NCBI GenBank assembly: GCA_947095585.1
Contig: OX352761.1
Span: 56,528,432 to 56,592,431, forward strand
Direction of reading: 5' to 3'
Length of the DNA: 64,000 bases
DNA from: Nephrocerus scutellatus
Lineage: Eukaryota > Arthropoda > Insecta > Diptera > Pipunculidae
This document shows, piece by piece, positions 21,809 through 32,065 of this stretch. The translations under genes were made by a program, and so were the position numbers. The stretch's first letter is position 1; each line of letters opens with the position of its first letter. The notes under the pieces were generated by a model, which was not told the origin of the DNA, did no database searches, and worked only from the letters and a program-made list of their open reading frames with translations.

Positions 21809-22284
21809 GGACGAGCTAATTTTTAAAAAATTTTTTGAAAATTTTTTATGGGGTCCCACGACCCCGGCCACCAAAATTTTTTGCAAAAAGTGTTGTACAT
21901 CGGAGATACACACGTATATAAAATTTAAAAAAAATCGGGTCTCCCGGAGTCTCCAAATTTTTTACAAAAAGTGTTGTGTATCAATGATACACGCGTATAT
22001 AAAATTTGAAGAAAATCGGGTTAATTTTTCTAAAAAAATTTAATGGGGCCCTACGAGTCCGGGGCCCGGAGTGCAAATTTTTTACAAAAATTGTTATCTA
22101 TCGGAGATACACGCGTATATAAAAATTGAAGAAAATCGGGTTAATTTTTTTAAAAAAAAATTTATGGGGCCCCACGAAGCCGGGGCCCGGGGTCTCTAAA
22201 AGTTTTTACAAAAAGTGTTGTCCATCAGAGATACACATGTGTATAAAATTTGAAGAAAATCGAGTAAAATTTTTTAAAATATTT
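21809..22284 (-). mobile_element. DINE/Helentron-like copy nested in copia gag (1)
   Basis: Four ~120-bp units with ATCGGAGATACAC starts near 21899, 21981, 22101 and 22225. Cores such as CCACGAAGCCGGGGCCCGG alternate with poly-A/T stretches. Terminal blocks are missing, so this is only the array part. Confidence 0.7.
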
Positions 22285-22797
22285 AAAAATTAAAATTTTT
22301 CATGTAAATTCTCTAATAGGAGATAGGTATGTGTTAAAATTTGAAGAAAATCGGGCTAATTTTTTTAAAAATTAATATGGACACCACACGGGTCTCAGAG
22401 CCCGATCACTATAACAAATTTACAAAAAGTTTTGTCCATCGGAGATACATATTTGTATTAAATTTGAAGAAAATCGGGTTAATTTTTTTAAAAAATTTTT
22501 ATGGGATCCCACGACCCCGGGGCCCGGGGTCTCCTAATTTTTTACAAAAAGTGTTGTACATCGGAGATACACTTGTGTATAGGATCTAAAGAAAACCGGG
22601 TTAATCTGTAAACATTTAAAAAAAAAAATTTAATAGAAAGTGTTGTCTCCGGAAACATATGTGCAAAATTTCAATAAAATCGGGCTTTGGGAAGTGGGTT
22701 AAAAATTGATCGCAAGATTCCACGACAAATCGACTGACCGATCGACCGACAACCAGACGTGCCTCGGGCAAGCGAAGTTAATATAGAGAATTTAAAA
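22285..22797 (-). mobile_element. DINE/Helentron-like copy nested in copia gag (2), both termini
   Basis: The left end AAAAATTAAAATTTTTCATG then TAAATTCTCTAAT, and the right end GCGAAGTTAATATAGAG-AATTTAAAAA, are the family termini inverted. It holds two to three repeat units (22439, 22561) plus the AAATCGGGCTTTGGGAAGTG block. Confidence 0.75.
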
Positions 22798-23213
22798 ATT
22801 ACATGGGCACCCCTCGGGCCCCACTTCAAAAATTTTACAAAAAAATTTTGTCCATCGAAGATACACATGTGTATTAAATTTGAAGAAAATCGGGTTAATT
22901 TTAAAAAAAAAAAATGGGGCCCACGACCCCGAGGCCCGGCGTCTCCAATATTTTTACAAAAAGTGTTGTCCATCGGAGATACACATGCGTATAAAATTTG
23001 AAGAAAATCGGGTAAATTTTGTAAAATATTTGTATGGGAGCCCCCCGACCCCGTGGTCCGAGGGGCCTCAAATTTTAATAGTAAGTGTTGTCTCCGGAAA
23101 TACATATGTGTAAAAATAAAATCGGCCTTTGGGAAGTGGGTTAAAAATTGATCGCAAGATTCCACGACATCCGTGCCACGGGCAAGTGAAGATAATGTAG
23201 AGAATTTAAAAAC
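22798..23213 (-). mobile_element. DINE/Helentron-like copy nested in copia gag (3)
   Basis: It directly abuts the previous copy in the same orientation. Repeat units begin near 22855 and 22972; the right terminus is AAGATAATGTAGAG-AATTTA. Its left terminus is missing. Confidence 0.7.
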
Positions 23214-23545
23214 AACCGTTCATTTGCTTCAACAAAGATTCTATAGTTTTGCAAGAAGTGATGAATAGCATACTCATACGTATATCAAAGTTGCAGAAAA
23301 TCGTGCAGCAACTGAAAGATCTTGGAGAGCAGGTGTCGGAGTCCATGATTATTACGAAGATTTTAATGACGTTGCCAGACTCCTATGACCATTTTTACAG
23401 TGCATGGGAGTCGACTGCAGCAAGTAAACAAAATTTCAAAAACTTGACTGCAAAGTTGTTAATGGAGGAATCCAGAAAAAATTCGCAAAACCACGTGAAC
23501 ACCACCGAAAGTGAAGCTCTACTTGCAAGAAAAGGAAAACAATCA

Positions 23546-24012
23546 CGCAACAACCCATAAAAATTAAAATTTTTCTTGTAAATTCTCTAATCGGGGATAC
23601 ACACACACACACTGCGTGCTCGTTTTGTGGCAAAATCATCCACCAAATGACGCAGCGACAGCGAACAGCGCTGCACACAAAGCACAGAGCTCAGACTTTG
23701 CCGTGATCTGATGCGATATAGCGAAATTTAAAAAATGTATATAATGGTCCCCAAGGGGCTGATAGCTCCAAATCGAAGACACACATGTGTACAAAATTTA
23801 AAGAAAATAGGGTAAATTTTGTAAAATATTTGTATGGGAGCCCCCCGAACCCGAGGTCCGAGGGCCTCAAATTTTAATAGAAAGTATTGTCACCGGAAAT
23901 ATACATGTGTGCAATAAAGTCGGGCTTTGGGAAGTTGGTTAAAAATTGATCAGAAAATCTGACCAGCCAGCCAACCAGCCACGTGCACGCGAAGTTAATA
24001 TAGAGAATTTAA
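23546..24012 (-). mobile_element. DINE/Helentron-like copy nested between copia gag and protease (4)
   Basis: A complete ~467-bp copy. The left end is ACAACCCATAAAAATTAAAA; then come (CA)n, a unique middle (GACGCAGCGACAGCGAACAG), one repeat unit, AACCAGCCACGTGCACGCG and AGTTAATATAGAGAATTTAA at the right. Copia coding resumes immediately on both sides, which fixes the boundaries within a few bases. It is the closest relative of 44749-45256. Confidence 0.85.
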
Positions 24013-26229
24013 AAAGGAAAATGTTTTATATGTAACAAATATGAAATGTCAGAAAGAGACAACTGGTTTCTTGACTCTGGATCTAGTGACCACATGACAT
24101 TCCATAAAGAGTGGTTTATCAATTTTAGACAATTTGACAAGCCGGTAAATATTCGTGTTGGAAACGGAACAACAAACAATGTGCTATTTGTTCCCAATAT
24201 TAAACTAAATTTATTTTCATCCAGCTGTGCATTAGACAAAGGTTTGGAAATGAGATCGAGCGGAAATCGGTGTGAGCTCCTTTAGGGAGACGATGTTGTT
24301 GCTGTTTGAAAGCGGGAAAACAAAATATTTAGGCTTTTGTTTAAAGTAGTTGCAAATGATCTCTGTGGTCCAATGCATGAAACAAATTATGGAGGATCCA
24401 GGTATTTTTTGTTATTTAAAGATGACTTTTCTAATTTTTGCTACGTTTTCTTTCTAAAGGAAAAAGTTGAAGTAACAAATTGCTTAAGAACATACCTTGA
24501 GCAAGTGCAGATTGACACGGGGCATTCTGTGAAAACAATTTGAACTGATAACGGCTTAGAATTCATCAAAAGATGTTGAAGCAATGTTCAGAGCACACAG
24601 AATTTGTCACCAACAGACAATACCCTACACTCCAAAGCAAAATGGTCATGCTGAACGGGATTTCGCACAATTGTTGAAGCTGCTCGATCCATGATATATG
24701 GCAGAAACTTTAACATTAAGTTATAGACTGAGGCAACAAATACGGCAGTGTTCTTTTTAAATCGGAGTGGGCCATGTCAAATTGCGCAATAAACGCCATA
24801 TGAATAATGGTTCAATAAGGAAGTTCCTGCCATAGATTTTAATTTTTGTTGTTGTGAAGTCTATATCCCCGATGAAAAACGTAAAAAGTGGCACCAAAAA
24901 TCAAAAAAGGACATCGAATTTTTCTGCATGGAAGAAAAACTGTTGCTATTTCGCGTGATGTGCTGTCCAATGAGGAGTTTGTTTTAAGAAGTACTATAGT
25001 TGGTGCAAGTGAAGATCAGGTTCAGACACAGATTTCCAACAATGAAGAAGTCGAAATATTTAACAAACAAACCTATCATAAAGATGGTAAAAGAAATGAT
25101 ACCAATAACACTCTTGTGAATATGATACAAGAACCAAAATACAAGTTAGAGCAAGCTGATGACGATGAGACAGTTCAAGAAGGAAAACCAAAACTTTAGC
25201 TTCTGAAAAGAGTCATCGATATGAGTTGAGAAAACGAAAACAAATTAACTTTACTGTGCGGGAAGGACTTGTTTTTGTTGTCGAGTAGTATGAGCCAACA
25301 AGCTACGTGAAAGCAATGCAGTCATCATTGGCGAGTAAATGGAAAACTGCGATGGACGAGGAGATGGCAAGTTTACAAAAGTGATTCAGAATAAGTGGGT
25401 CTATAAATTAAAGTTGGTTGCTAAAGTTGGCGAAGTAACTAGATTCAAATCACGACTAGTAGTCAATGGCTTTAGTTAAGCATATGGACTAGATATTTTA
25501 GAAACGTTCAGCCCAGTGGTTAAGTTTTCCTCTATACGGACCATTATAGCCATAGCTGCTACAGAAAACCTTCGGCTTTTTAAATTCGACATAAAAACTG
25601 TATTCTTCAATGGCGATTTAACAGAAGACAAATACATAATTCAGCCAGAGAGATACAATGACAGTAGTGGAAAGTTTGCAAAGATGCTGGAATCAATAAT
25701 TTACAAAATTGATTGAAAGGTTTAATTTGAAGACAAGCACATCTGACTCATGTGTCTTTTTTTACCTCTTTAAAAGGAAAAAGATTATTACTTGCAATTA
25801 ACATTGTTGATGGACTGATAGCATCTTCGAGTAAAGAAGATGTTGAACCTTTACTGTACTTAACGGAATTTGATATAACTGACGGTGTTGCTAACAATTT
25901 TTGAGATTGGAAATACAACAAGCAAAATATGGTGCAATTTTAATTCATCAGGCAGCATATGTACAAAAACTGTTGCAAAAATTCAACATGGTTGATGTGA
26001 AAGCGGTATCAACACCATCTGAGAAGTTTTCCAAAGATGTAAAACCAGTTGCTTATAGCGGAAAATTTTTATTTCATGTGGCGATGGGCAGCCTCATTTA
26101 CTTGGCGATTGCTAGCCGGCTTGATATATCCTTTGCGGTTAGCTGTGTTAGTAGGCATTTAGTAGGCATTTCCGAATGTATCAGATGGTATCGCAGTGAA
26201 GCGGATATTTTAATATGTCAAGGACAAGA

Positions 26230-26318
26230 TTGACCACGTTATAATTTATAATAATAAAAGCGAAACACGCTTAAAAAGTTTGTGTTTTAATTCGTCTGCC
26301 GGCTGAGGAAATTTCACA
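26230..26318 (+). repeat. Copia 3' LTR remnant
   Basis: Only the last ~45 bases (GTGTTTTAATTCGTCTGCCG then AAATTTCACA) clearly match the 5' LTR. The 5' part is deleted or diverged. The target duplication GTAGC follows. Confidence 0.7.
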
Positions 26319-26343
26319 GTAGCATGAAAGGTGAAAATTAGTT

Positions 26344-27450
26344 CTACACAGCCATGTTATTTTTATGGGTATACTTTTTACTTTTTGACTTTGACCTTTG
26401 ATCTGGCTGTTTGGAGTTGATAGAATCCGTTAGATGCGAAATTCTTTGCCACTGTTGCATCACCATTTCAGCGAATGATTCAACATTTTGGTTCGCGACG
26501 ACACGTTTCATATCATCCCACTTTGCAAAAAGAAATGGCATGTTTTCCAACTTCTCGGCAAGCATTGCGGTTAGGTAATTGTTATTCAGCTCCTTCATGC
26601 TGAGTGACTTTAGCTGCGCGACGTAAGTTTTCAGGGCGATCGCATATATTTCAAACTTTGGTTCCTTGAAGCCACTCAGTGTCGCAAAACTGAACAGATC
26701 GTTTTTAAGACTTTGTTAGTTAAATGAGGGCAGAAAAAACCGCATCGTTTGAATCTTCTAATTTATACGCTCGCTTTTCGTGTAATGTTTTGATGCCAAA
26801 ATTTTTGGAAGTTTTCGGGTGTGTCGGCCAATGTGATGACAAGCTCGAACGACTGTCCGAACTGTACTAATCAACTTTTCATCGACGCCGTTCTTCATTT
26901 TCAAAAAATTGGAGAATCGGTCGCCTAGAACGGATTTCATTATCGTCGATATTTTGTTTGCGACAATCAGGAATCAGATCCTTTTGACTTGACTCGAACA
27001 TGCGCTGAATCGGTTCATACTCGTTCGAAAACTTTCATGAGCTTGCCTCAGCCTCTCATTCTCTGTGGTTCCACGGAGTCGGACTTCATTTTGTCCCGTT
27101 GGTTACGCAAACATTCCTCACTAGGCTTGTTCAAGCTCGTCCATGAGCTGCTCTGCCGACGGCACATCACCGACCGAGGGCTTTTTTTATGCGAAATGAT
27201 TTTCTTTGTTTTGGGCTTTGCACCCGATCTGGTTTCGTCTAGGTTTTTTGTTGGATATGGCGGACCACCGCATGGTACACTCTTCCATGGCAAATCCTTA
27301 ATGGTTTCATCAACGCCAACGAATTCGTATTTATTGCACGTATCGCATTGAACCATATTACATTCGGGATAATCCTAGCAACAGGCTGAGCCTTTTGCTT
27401 GGCATTATTTTTACTAAACAATTCTCGGCTGAGATTCGAATTCAATCGGA
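26344..27450 (-). pseudogene. BEL/Pao-like gag relic with PHD-like zinc finger
   Basis: Three minus-strand frames are in order. 27356-27048 begins MVQCDTCNKYEFVGVDETIK, then PWKSVPC, a PHD-like cysteine arrangement. 26940-26758 is unassigned. 26598-26344 contains LAEKLENMPFLFAKWDDM and QQWQRISHLTDSI, resembling the DUF1759-linked gag of BEL/Pao elements. Frames are broken between the pieces and no pol follows. The gag assignment is inference from composition and order. Confidence 0.45.
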
Positions 27451-27810
27451 ATTTATTTAAAATTATGTTGGCTAGTTGGTTTGAACCTACGCCAAAGAAA
27501 TTGAAGGCTTTTGCGATTTAAAAATCGTCTTTGAAAATGATTAAAGTAAAACCCACAATTGTTAAATTTCATTTCTAAATTGATATTTTAGTGATTTTAA
27601 TAACTGAAAATGTATATCAACGAAAATAATTTTTACGTCAATAAAAAAACCAATTTACGTTCGTCGGCCTAGCAATTCCGTCTCCTAAATTTGTCCAACA
27701 AATTGAATTACTTTTTTTATTCGTATTCAGAAAGGAAGTTTGCGCTTAGCAACGTAATTTTCTTGTTTAAAACTAATAATAAAAGACTATTTATTTTGGC
27801 TGGGCGACAA
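27451..27810. other. No recognised feature
   Basis: AT-rich, only short frames without family resemblance. Confidence 0.35.
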
Positions 27811-28405
27811 GGACTAAGATGCGACTATAAGACTTGTTGCTATGGAAATTCTGGAATTTCGGAATCAAAGCAATTTTTCGCTTAAAATTGGGTATGTAGG
27901 ACTAAGATGCGACTATAAGACTTGTTCCTATGACAATTATGGAGCCCCAAAAACGATACCTTTCCGCCATCTATTTCGATATCAAGAAAGTTCCGCCAAC
28001 AAAAAGAATGCGGACAGTTTTTCGATTGACAATTGTAATTTCGTTATTACGTTGACGATCGACAGTTTTCTGTCAAGTCAGTCTAACAGCGGGAATCATG
28101 ATAGGGGCCCTGGAATATGGTCATTATGGTCTGGATTTCGGGAACAAAGCAATTTCTCAAGCGATTCGCATGAAATTCGGTATGTAGGACTAAGATGCGA
28201 CTATATTCGTTAGACTTTTTCCTACGGAAATTCTGGGATATGGTCAATAGGGTATGGAATTTGGGAACTACACAATTTCTCAAGCGATTTGTATAAAATT
28301 CTGAATTTAGGACTAAGGCGAAACTGTAAAACTTGTTCCCATGAAAATTCTGGGACTTGGTCATTAGGAACTGGAATTTCTGGAACCAACACCAATGGAC
28401 AACAG
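27811..28405. repeat. ~88-123-bp tandem repeat (GGACTAAGATGCGACTATA)
   Basis: Unit starts at 27811, 27899, 28187 and 28310 share GGACTAAGATGCGACTATA, ACTTGTTCCTATG, AATTCTGG and CAATTTCTCAAGCGATT. The second unit carries about 165 extra bases. A final partial unit ends at ~28390. Confidence 0.75.
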
Positions 28406-28407
28406 TT

Positions 28408-28852
28408 GTTAAAATTTTGGTGACCCCGGGGACGACCCAGAATTTTTTTCAAATTTTATATACGTATCTCCGAAGGACAACACTTTTTGTAAAAATTTTG
28501 GGGACCCCGGGCACAGGGTCATGGGGCTCCAACAAATTGTCAATAACCCAATTTTCTTTAAATTTTATCAACGTGTGCATTTCCTATGGGCAAAACTTTT
28601 TTTAACAGTTTTGGAGTGATCGGGCACAGGCCCGAGGTGTGCCCACAAATTTTTTAAAAATTAACCCGATTTTCTTCAAATTTTTAAAAAATGTGTATCT
28701 CTGATGGACAATCATTTTTGTACATTTTTGGAGTGATCCGGCCCTAAGGCTCGAGTGGTTCCTAATTAACCCGGTTCAAACTTTGCACACATATGTATCT
28801 CCTATTAGAGAATTTACACCAAAAAATTTAATTTTTATGGGTTGTTTTGTAG
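28408..28852 (+). mobile_element. DINE/Helentron-like copy, 5'-truncated
   Basis: Three repeat units (CACTTTTTGTAAAAATTTTG, then a GGACCCCGGGCACAGGG-type core), then the 3' terminus TATTAGAGAATTTACACC and TTTTTATGGGTTGTTTT. Confidence 0.7.
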
Positions 28853-28937
28853 TATTTAGTATAGAAGAAAACTTTCTTTAATTATTTGTATATTACTAAG
28901 TGTTAATAAAATCATCCTTGCGATGATTAACATTGTT

Positions 28938-29060
28938 CATTATTCTATAATACTAAATCTCAATAACATTAAATCAAGCTCATATCATGAGCAGAACAAA
29001 ACAAACATGTGCACTAGTCGTTTTCGATCGGTGCTCTGATCTGCTCGTTCTATTAACAAT
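28938..29060. repeat. Single diverged unit of the ATGAGCAGAACGAAAC satellite
   Basis: CTCAATAACATTAAATCAAG and ATGAGCAGAACAAAACAAAC match the array at 39945-40282. 29061-29560 holds nothing I recognise. Confidence 0.6.
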
Positions 29061-29564
29061 GCATAAAACGAAACAGTTCTGTCGTGATGCAGAAAAAAAT
29101 ACTACTATAAGTGTTCCCGTGCTTTCACGTAGCAAGAAGATGGAGTGTGCGGGCGCGTTAGAATATTAGTTAAAACACAAAAGTTATATTTAATTTATTA
29201 TGCAGAATTTTATTTATGTTATATGTTTAACGTTTTAAAACTGCCGCCTTAGTAATCGCAGCAATGGTCTTTTATAATATTTTGGATGGATCGACCAATC
29301 AATATGATTGCTCAATTCGTTTATACAATTTAGTTAGTTCGTGAGGTGCCGAGTTTCTTATTAGTACTGTTTTTTCTTGACTATCTAGAGTAATTATTAT
29401 ATTAGTAGGGATAAAACTTGTAATATTAAGGGAGGGAATAAAAAAAAAGTTAATAATGTTTGATCTAGTGTTGTGGCTTTTAATGGTAAAGTCTTTAGTT
29501 CTAATATAACATTTGTTATTTGTTTTTAAAATTACAGCGTTTATTAAAGTATATTTTTGTTTAT

Positions 29565-30092
29565 TTTGTTTGAGCGTTTTGGATGCCCCTTAAAAATTAC
29601 TACTGATAGAGGATCTTAATTCGAATCCCAAATTTTAGTTCGTAAAATTCGTACTACAGCATATCATCCAGAAAACAATGGCTTAATCGAACGAGTTCAT
29701 AGCCAATTGAAAGATTCGATACGGGCAAGAGGAAATTTAAAAAATTGGTCTGAAGAGCTTCCATTTGTTTCACTGGGAATGAGAACAGCAATAAAAGAAA
29801 ATTTAAAATGTAGTGCAGCGGAAGTAGTTGTCGGGCAGACGTTGAGAGTTCCAGGTGATATATTTGTAACAACTCCTAATATATCAGTTTCATACGAAGA
29901 TTATTCTGCTAAAGCTACATCCACATCCTACTTTTTGCAATTACCACGCGAAAAAATTATAATATTAAAACCATTACCTAATTCACTCGATAACTGCGAA
30001 TTTGTGTTCATTCGTTTGGATCGAACACGCATTGGGTTAGAACCTCCATATGATGGGCCTTTTAAGATTATTCGACGATTAAGGAAATACTA
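29565..30092 (+). pseudogene. Ty3/gypsy integrase fragment, copy 1
   Basis: The frame reads TTDRGS (second catalytic Asp), a stop, then RTTAYHPENNGLIERVHSQL with the catalytic Glu. It continues through LGMRTA and VVGQTLRVPGDIF to the integrase C-terminal domain (RIGLEPPYDGPFKIIRR). The region upstream of the core and all other domains are missing. A second copy lies at 45258-46062. Confidence 0.8.
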
Positions 30093-30365
30093 AGTGGTGG
30101 CCGTCAATGGTAAGGAGCAAAGTATATCAATCCACCTATATGTCGAAATGTCAAAAATATTAACATATAAAAATGAAACTTTGTGATGTGGTGAGGACGG
30201 TTGGGCTGGATGTTTGTAGGGGGTTAGTGTGGCAATGGTGTTGAGAGGGTGGGTGGCTTGACTCAAAGACCGTGAATTTTTTTTGTACCTAAACTTATAA
30301 CCAAGGGACAACTTACTAAATGACTTGCGCCACGGCAATAAGGTGGGCTATGCCCTTTATTAACA
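30093..30365. other. No recognised feature
   Basis: Mixed sequence between two relics; nothing supported. Confidence 0.35.
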
Positions 30366-31462
30366 TTAAAATAAAAATAATAATAATAATCATCATCATA
30401 TTTGGCTCTACAACCGGTGTCCGGTCCTGGCCTCCCGCAAAAAATCTATCCACCGTTCCCGATTTCGAGCCGATGTCATCTAGTTTGGCATCCTTAAACT
30501 CTGGGCGTCCTGTTCTGCGCCATCCTTCCAGTGTATGCTTGGCCGGCCTCCCTGACGTGTTCCATAAATCGTACCGCTATGGACTTTCCGAGTTGGATCA
30601 TCTTCGCTCATGCGAGCTAGGTGTCCTGCCCACCGAAGCCTACCGAGCTTAATTTTCTTCACGATGTCGACATCGCGGTAACGCTTGTCGATCTCATTAT
30701 TATAGAGTCTCCGGAATCGTCCTTCCTCACGTACGGGGCCAACAATTCTCCGTAAGACTTTTCTCTCGGACGCGGCTAAGAGGTCAGAATGCTTTTTGCT
30801 AAGCACCCAAGTCTCGGATCCATATGTAAGTACTGGTATGACCATTGTCTTATATATCAGCAGCTTGGATGTTATGGTTAAGTTCCTGGATTTGAAGAGT
30901 CTTGACAGGCTATAGTAGGCTTTATTGGCTTTAAGCAACCGTGCGCGTATTTCTGGTTCCATGCTGGTATCGGCTGCTAGAGTTGACCCGAGATAGTTAA
31001 AGGATTGCACTACTTCAAATTCGCGCTCCACTATCTGAATTGAGAGACCAATGTTGGATCTTCTACTCTCAGACGTGGCCACCATGTACTTTGTTTTGCC
31101 TTCATTTATGTACAGCCCCAGATTTCGTGCCGCCTGCTCTATCTGGATGAAAGCTTCCTGTACAGCTCTTTGGTTTCTACCAACGATGTCAATATCGTCT
31201 GCGTAAGCCAGTATCTGAATGGACTTATAGAGGATTGTTCCTCTCGCCTTTACGTCAGAGTCGCGGATCACTTTCTCCAACGCCAGGTTGAAGAGGACGC
31301 AGGCCAGTCCATCCCCTTGTCGGAGCCCGTTATAGATGTTGAATGGGCTTGATAGTGATCCGGATATTTTAACTTGGCTTATAACATTGGTCATGGTCAA
31401 CCTACATAGTCGTGTCAGTTTATTTGGGATGCCGAATTCTCTCATGGCTTTATAAAGTACTA
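30366..31462 (-). pseudogene. RTE/BovB-type reverse transcriptase, 5'-truncated
   Basis: One long open frame on the minus strand (about 330 codons of element sequence) reads ALYKAMREFG, YNGLRQGDGLACVLFNL (motif B region), ILAYADDIDIVGRNQ (intact YADD), FNYLGSTLAADTSM, SKLLIYKTMVIPVLTYGSE and LGRLRWAGHLARMSED. The first catalytic Asp and the endonuclease lie in the missing 5' part. The 3' end carries ATGATGATG followed by ATTATTATT (30374-30400), a microsatellite tail as in the RTE group. The first ~14 codons of the frame belong to the adjoining repeat, not to the element. Confidence 0.82.
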
Positions 31463-32065
31463 CTAGTAGTGATCGGGTCCCGGGTTCGGCCGCAAGGCCC
31501 TTATACATTTTTTACATTTCTGTACTGGCATCAGATATTCGTCGCCCTTTATGGACTGTGTGCGGTGTGTGCTGCGCAGTCGGCTGCGCTGCATGGTTTT
31601 GGTGGTGGTGGAGAGAGAGAGAGAAATCTTAGCTCACGCACAAATGAACCCAGCAAATGAAACGAGACATACATGTTTTATGCTTACTTCAACTTACTTA
31701 CTTATTTACTGAATTGTATTTTTATTGATGTCGTTTTTTTTGTTGTCGATATCAACTTACAGATAGAACAACAAGTTTTCACAATATTCTGTCATTTGGC
31801 GTTTTCATAAATTAGTTCAGAGCAGTCAAAGAGTTCTCAAGATAAATGTTCGTGTTTCTTATTTGCTCAGAGTATGAGCGTGCTCTAAGTGCTCAGAATA
31901 AAATGATCTGAGCTTTTTCAATTTTAACATCTGATGTCAAATGTTTGTTTCGATGATTTTCTTCTACAATAAAAAAAAATGGCCCAGGATCGAGGGGCTC
32001 CCATATCAATTTCTGCGATTAGAGAATTTAGATGAAAAATTTTAATTTTTATGGGTTGTTTTTTT
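31463..32065 (+). mobile_element. DINE/Helentron-like family, long-variant 3' half
   Basis: From TCGGGTCCCGGGTTCGGCC to TTTTTATGGGTTGTTTTTTT. A ~500-bp specific interior (GAGAGAGAAATCTTAGCTCA, TGTTGTCGATATCAACTTAC) is shared with 46900-47040 plus 47572-47968. It truncates the env end of the BEL element to its right. Confidence 0.7.

Larger units (their letters stand above)
21552..26250 (+). pseudogene. Copia gag-pol, interrupted and frameshifted
   Basis: The gag N-terminus reads WLVWKFQIKVLLKANDLLEV (21620-21680) and continues to ~21808. It resumes after the nested insertions at 23214 with HLLQQRFYSF and KILMTLPDSYDHFYSAWEST (to 23545). Protease WFLDSGSSDHMT is intact at its catalytic DSG (24061-24100). 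Integrase starts NDLCGPMHETNYGGSRYFLL, with a stop after SVKTI before TDNGLEF. Reverse transcriptase has LRLFKFDIKTVFFNGDL (first Asp) and AAYVQKLLQKFNMVD; the YVDD region is not intact. Many stops occur downstream of 24543. Confidence 0.88.
21246..26318 (+). mobile_element. Copia (Ty1/copia) retrotransposon with GTAGC target duplication
   Basis: The element starts TGTTAAAATATTG at 21246 and ends TTTCACA at 26318. The 5-bp GTAGC is present on both sides (21241-21245 and 26319-26323), the direct signature of integrase-mediated insertion. Inside lie an LTR, a copia-type primer site, then gag, protease, integrase and reverse transcriptase in copia order. At least four later insertions of the DINE-like family split gag and the gag-protease junction. 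Removing those ~1.9 kb leaves about 3.2 kb, so internal deletions are also present. Confidence 0.88.

Noticed and set aside
21890..22600. Regularly spaced repeats resembling a CRISPR array
   Set aside because: Units are ~120 bp, the between-repeat sequence is itself repeated, the genome is eukaryotic and there are no cas genes.
21809..24012. Many 70-160-codon frames with EENRVNF and similar peptides
   Set aside because: They are the ~120-bp repeat units read in different frames and strands; the same peptides recur wherever the repeat occurs.
30320..30652. 110-codon plus-strand frame
   Set aside because: Antisense of the RTE-type C-terminus and its microsatellite tail.
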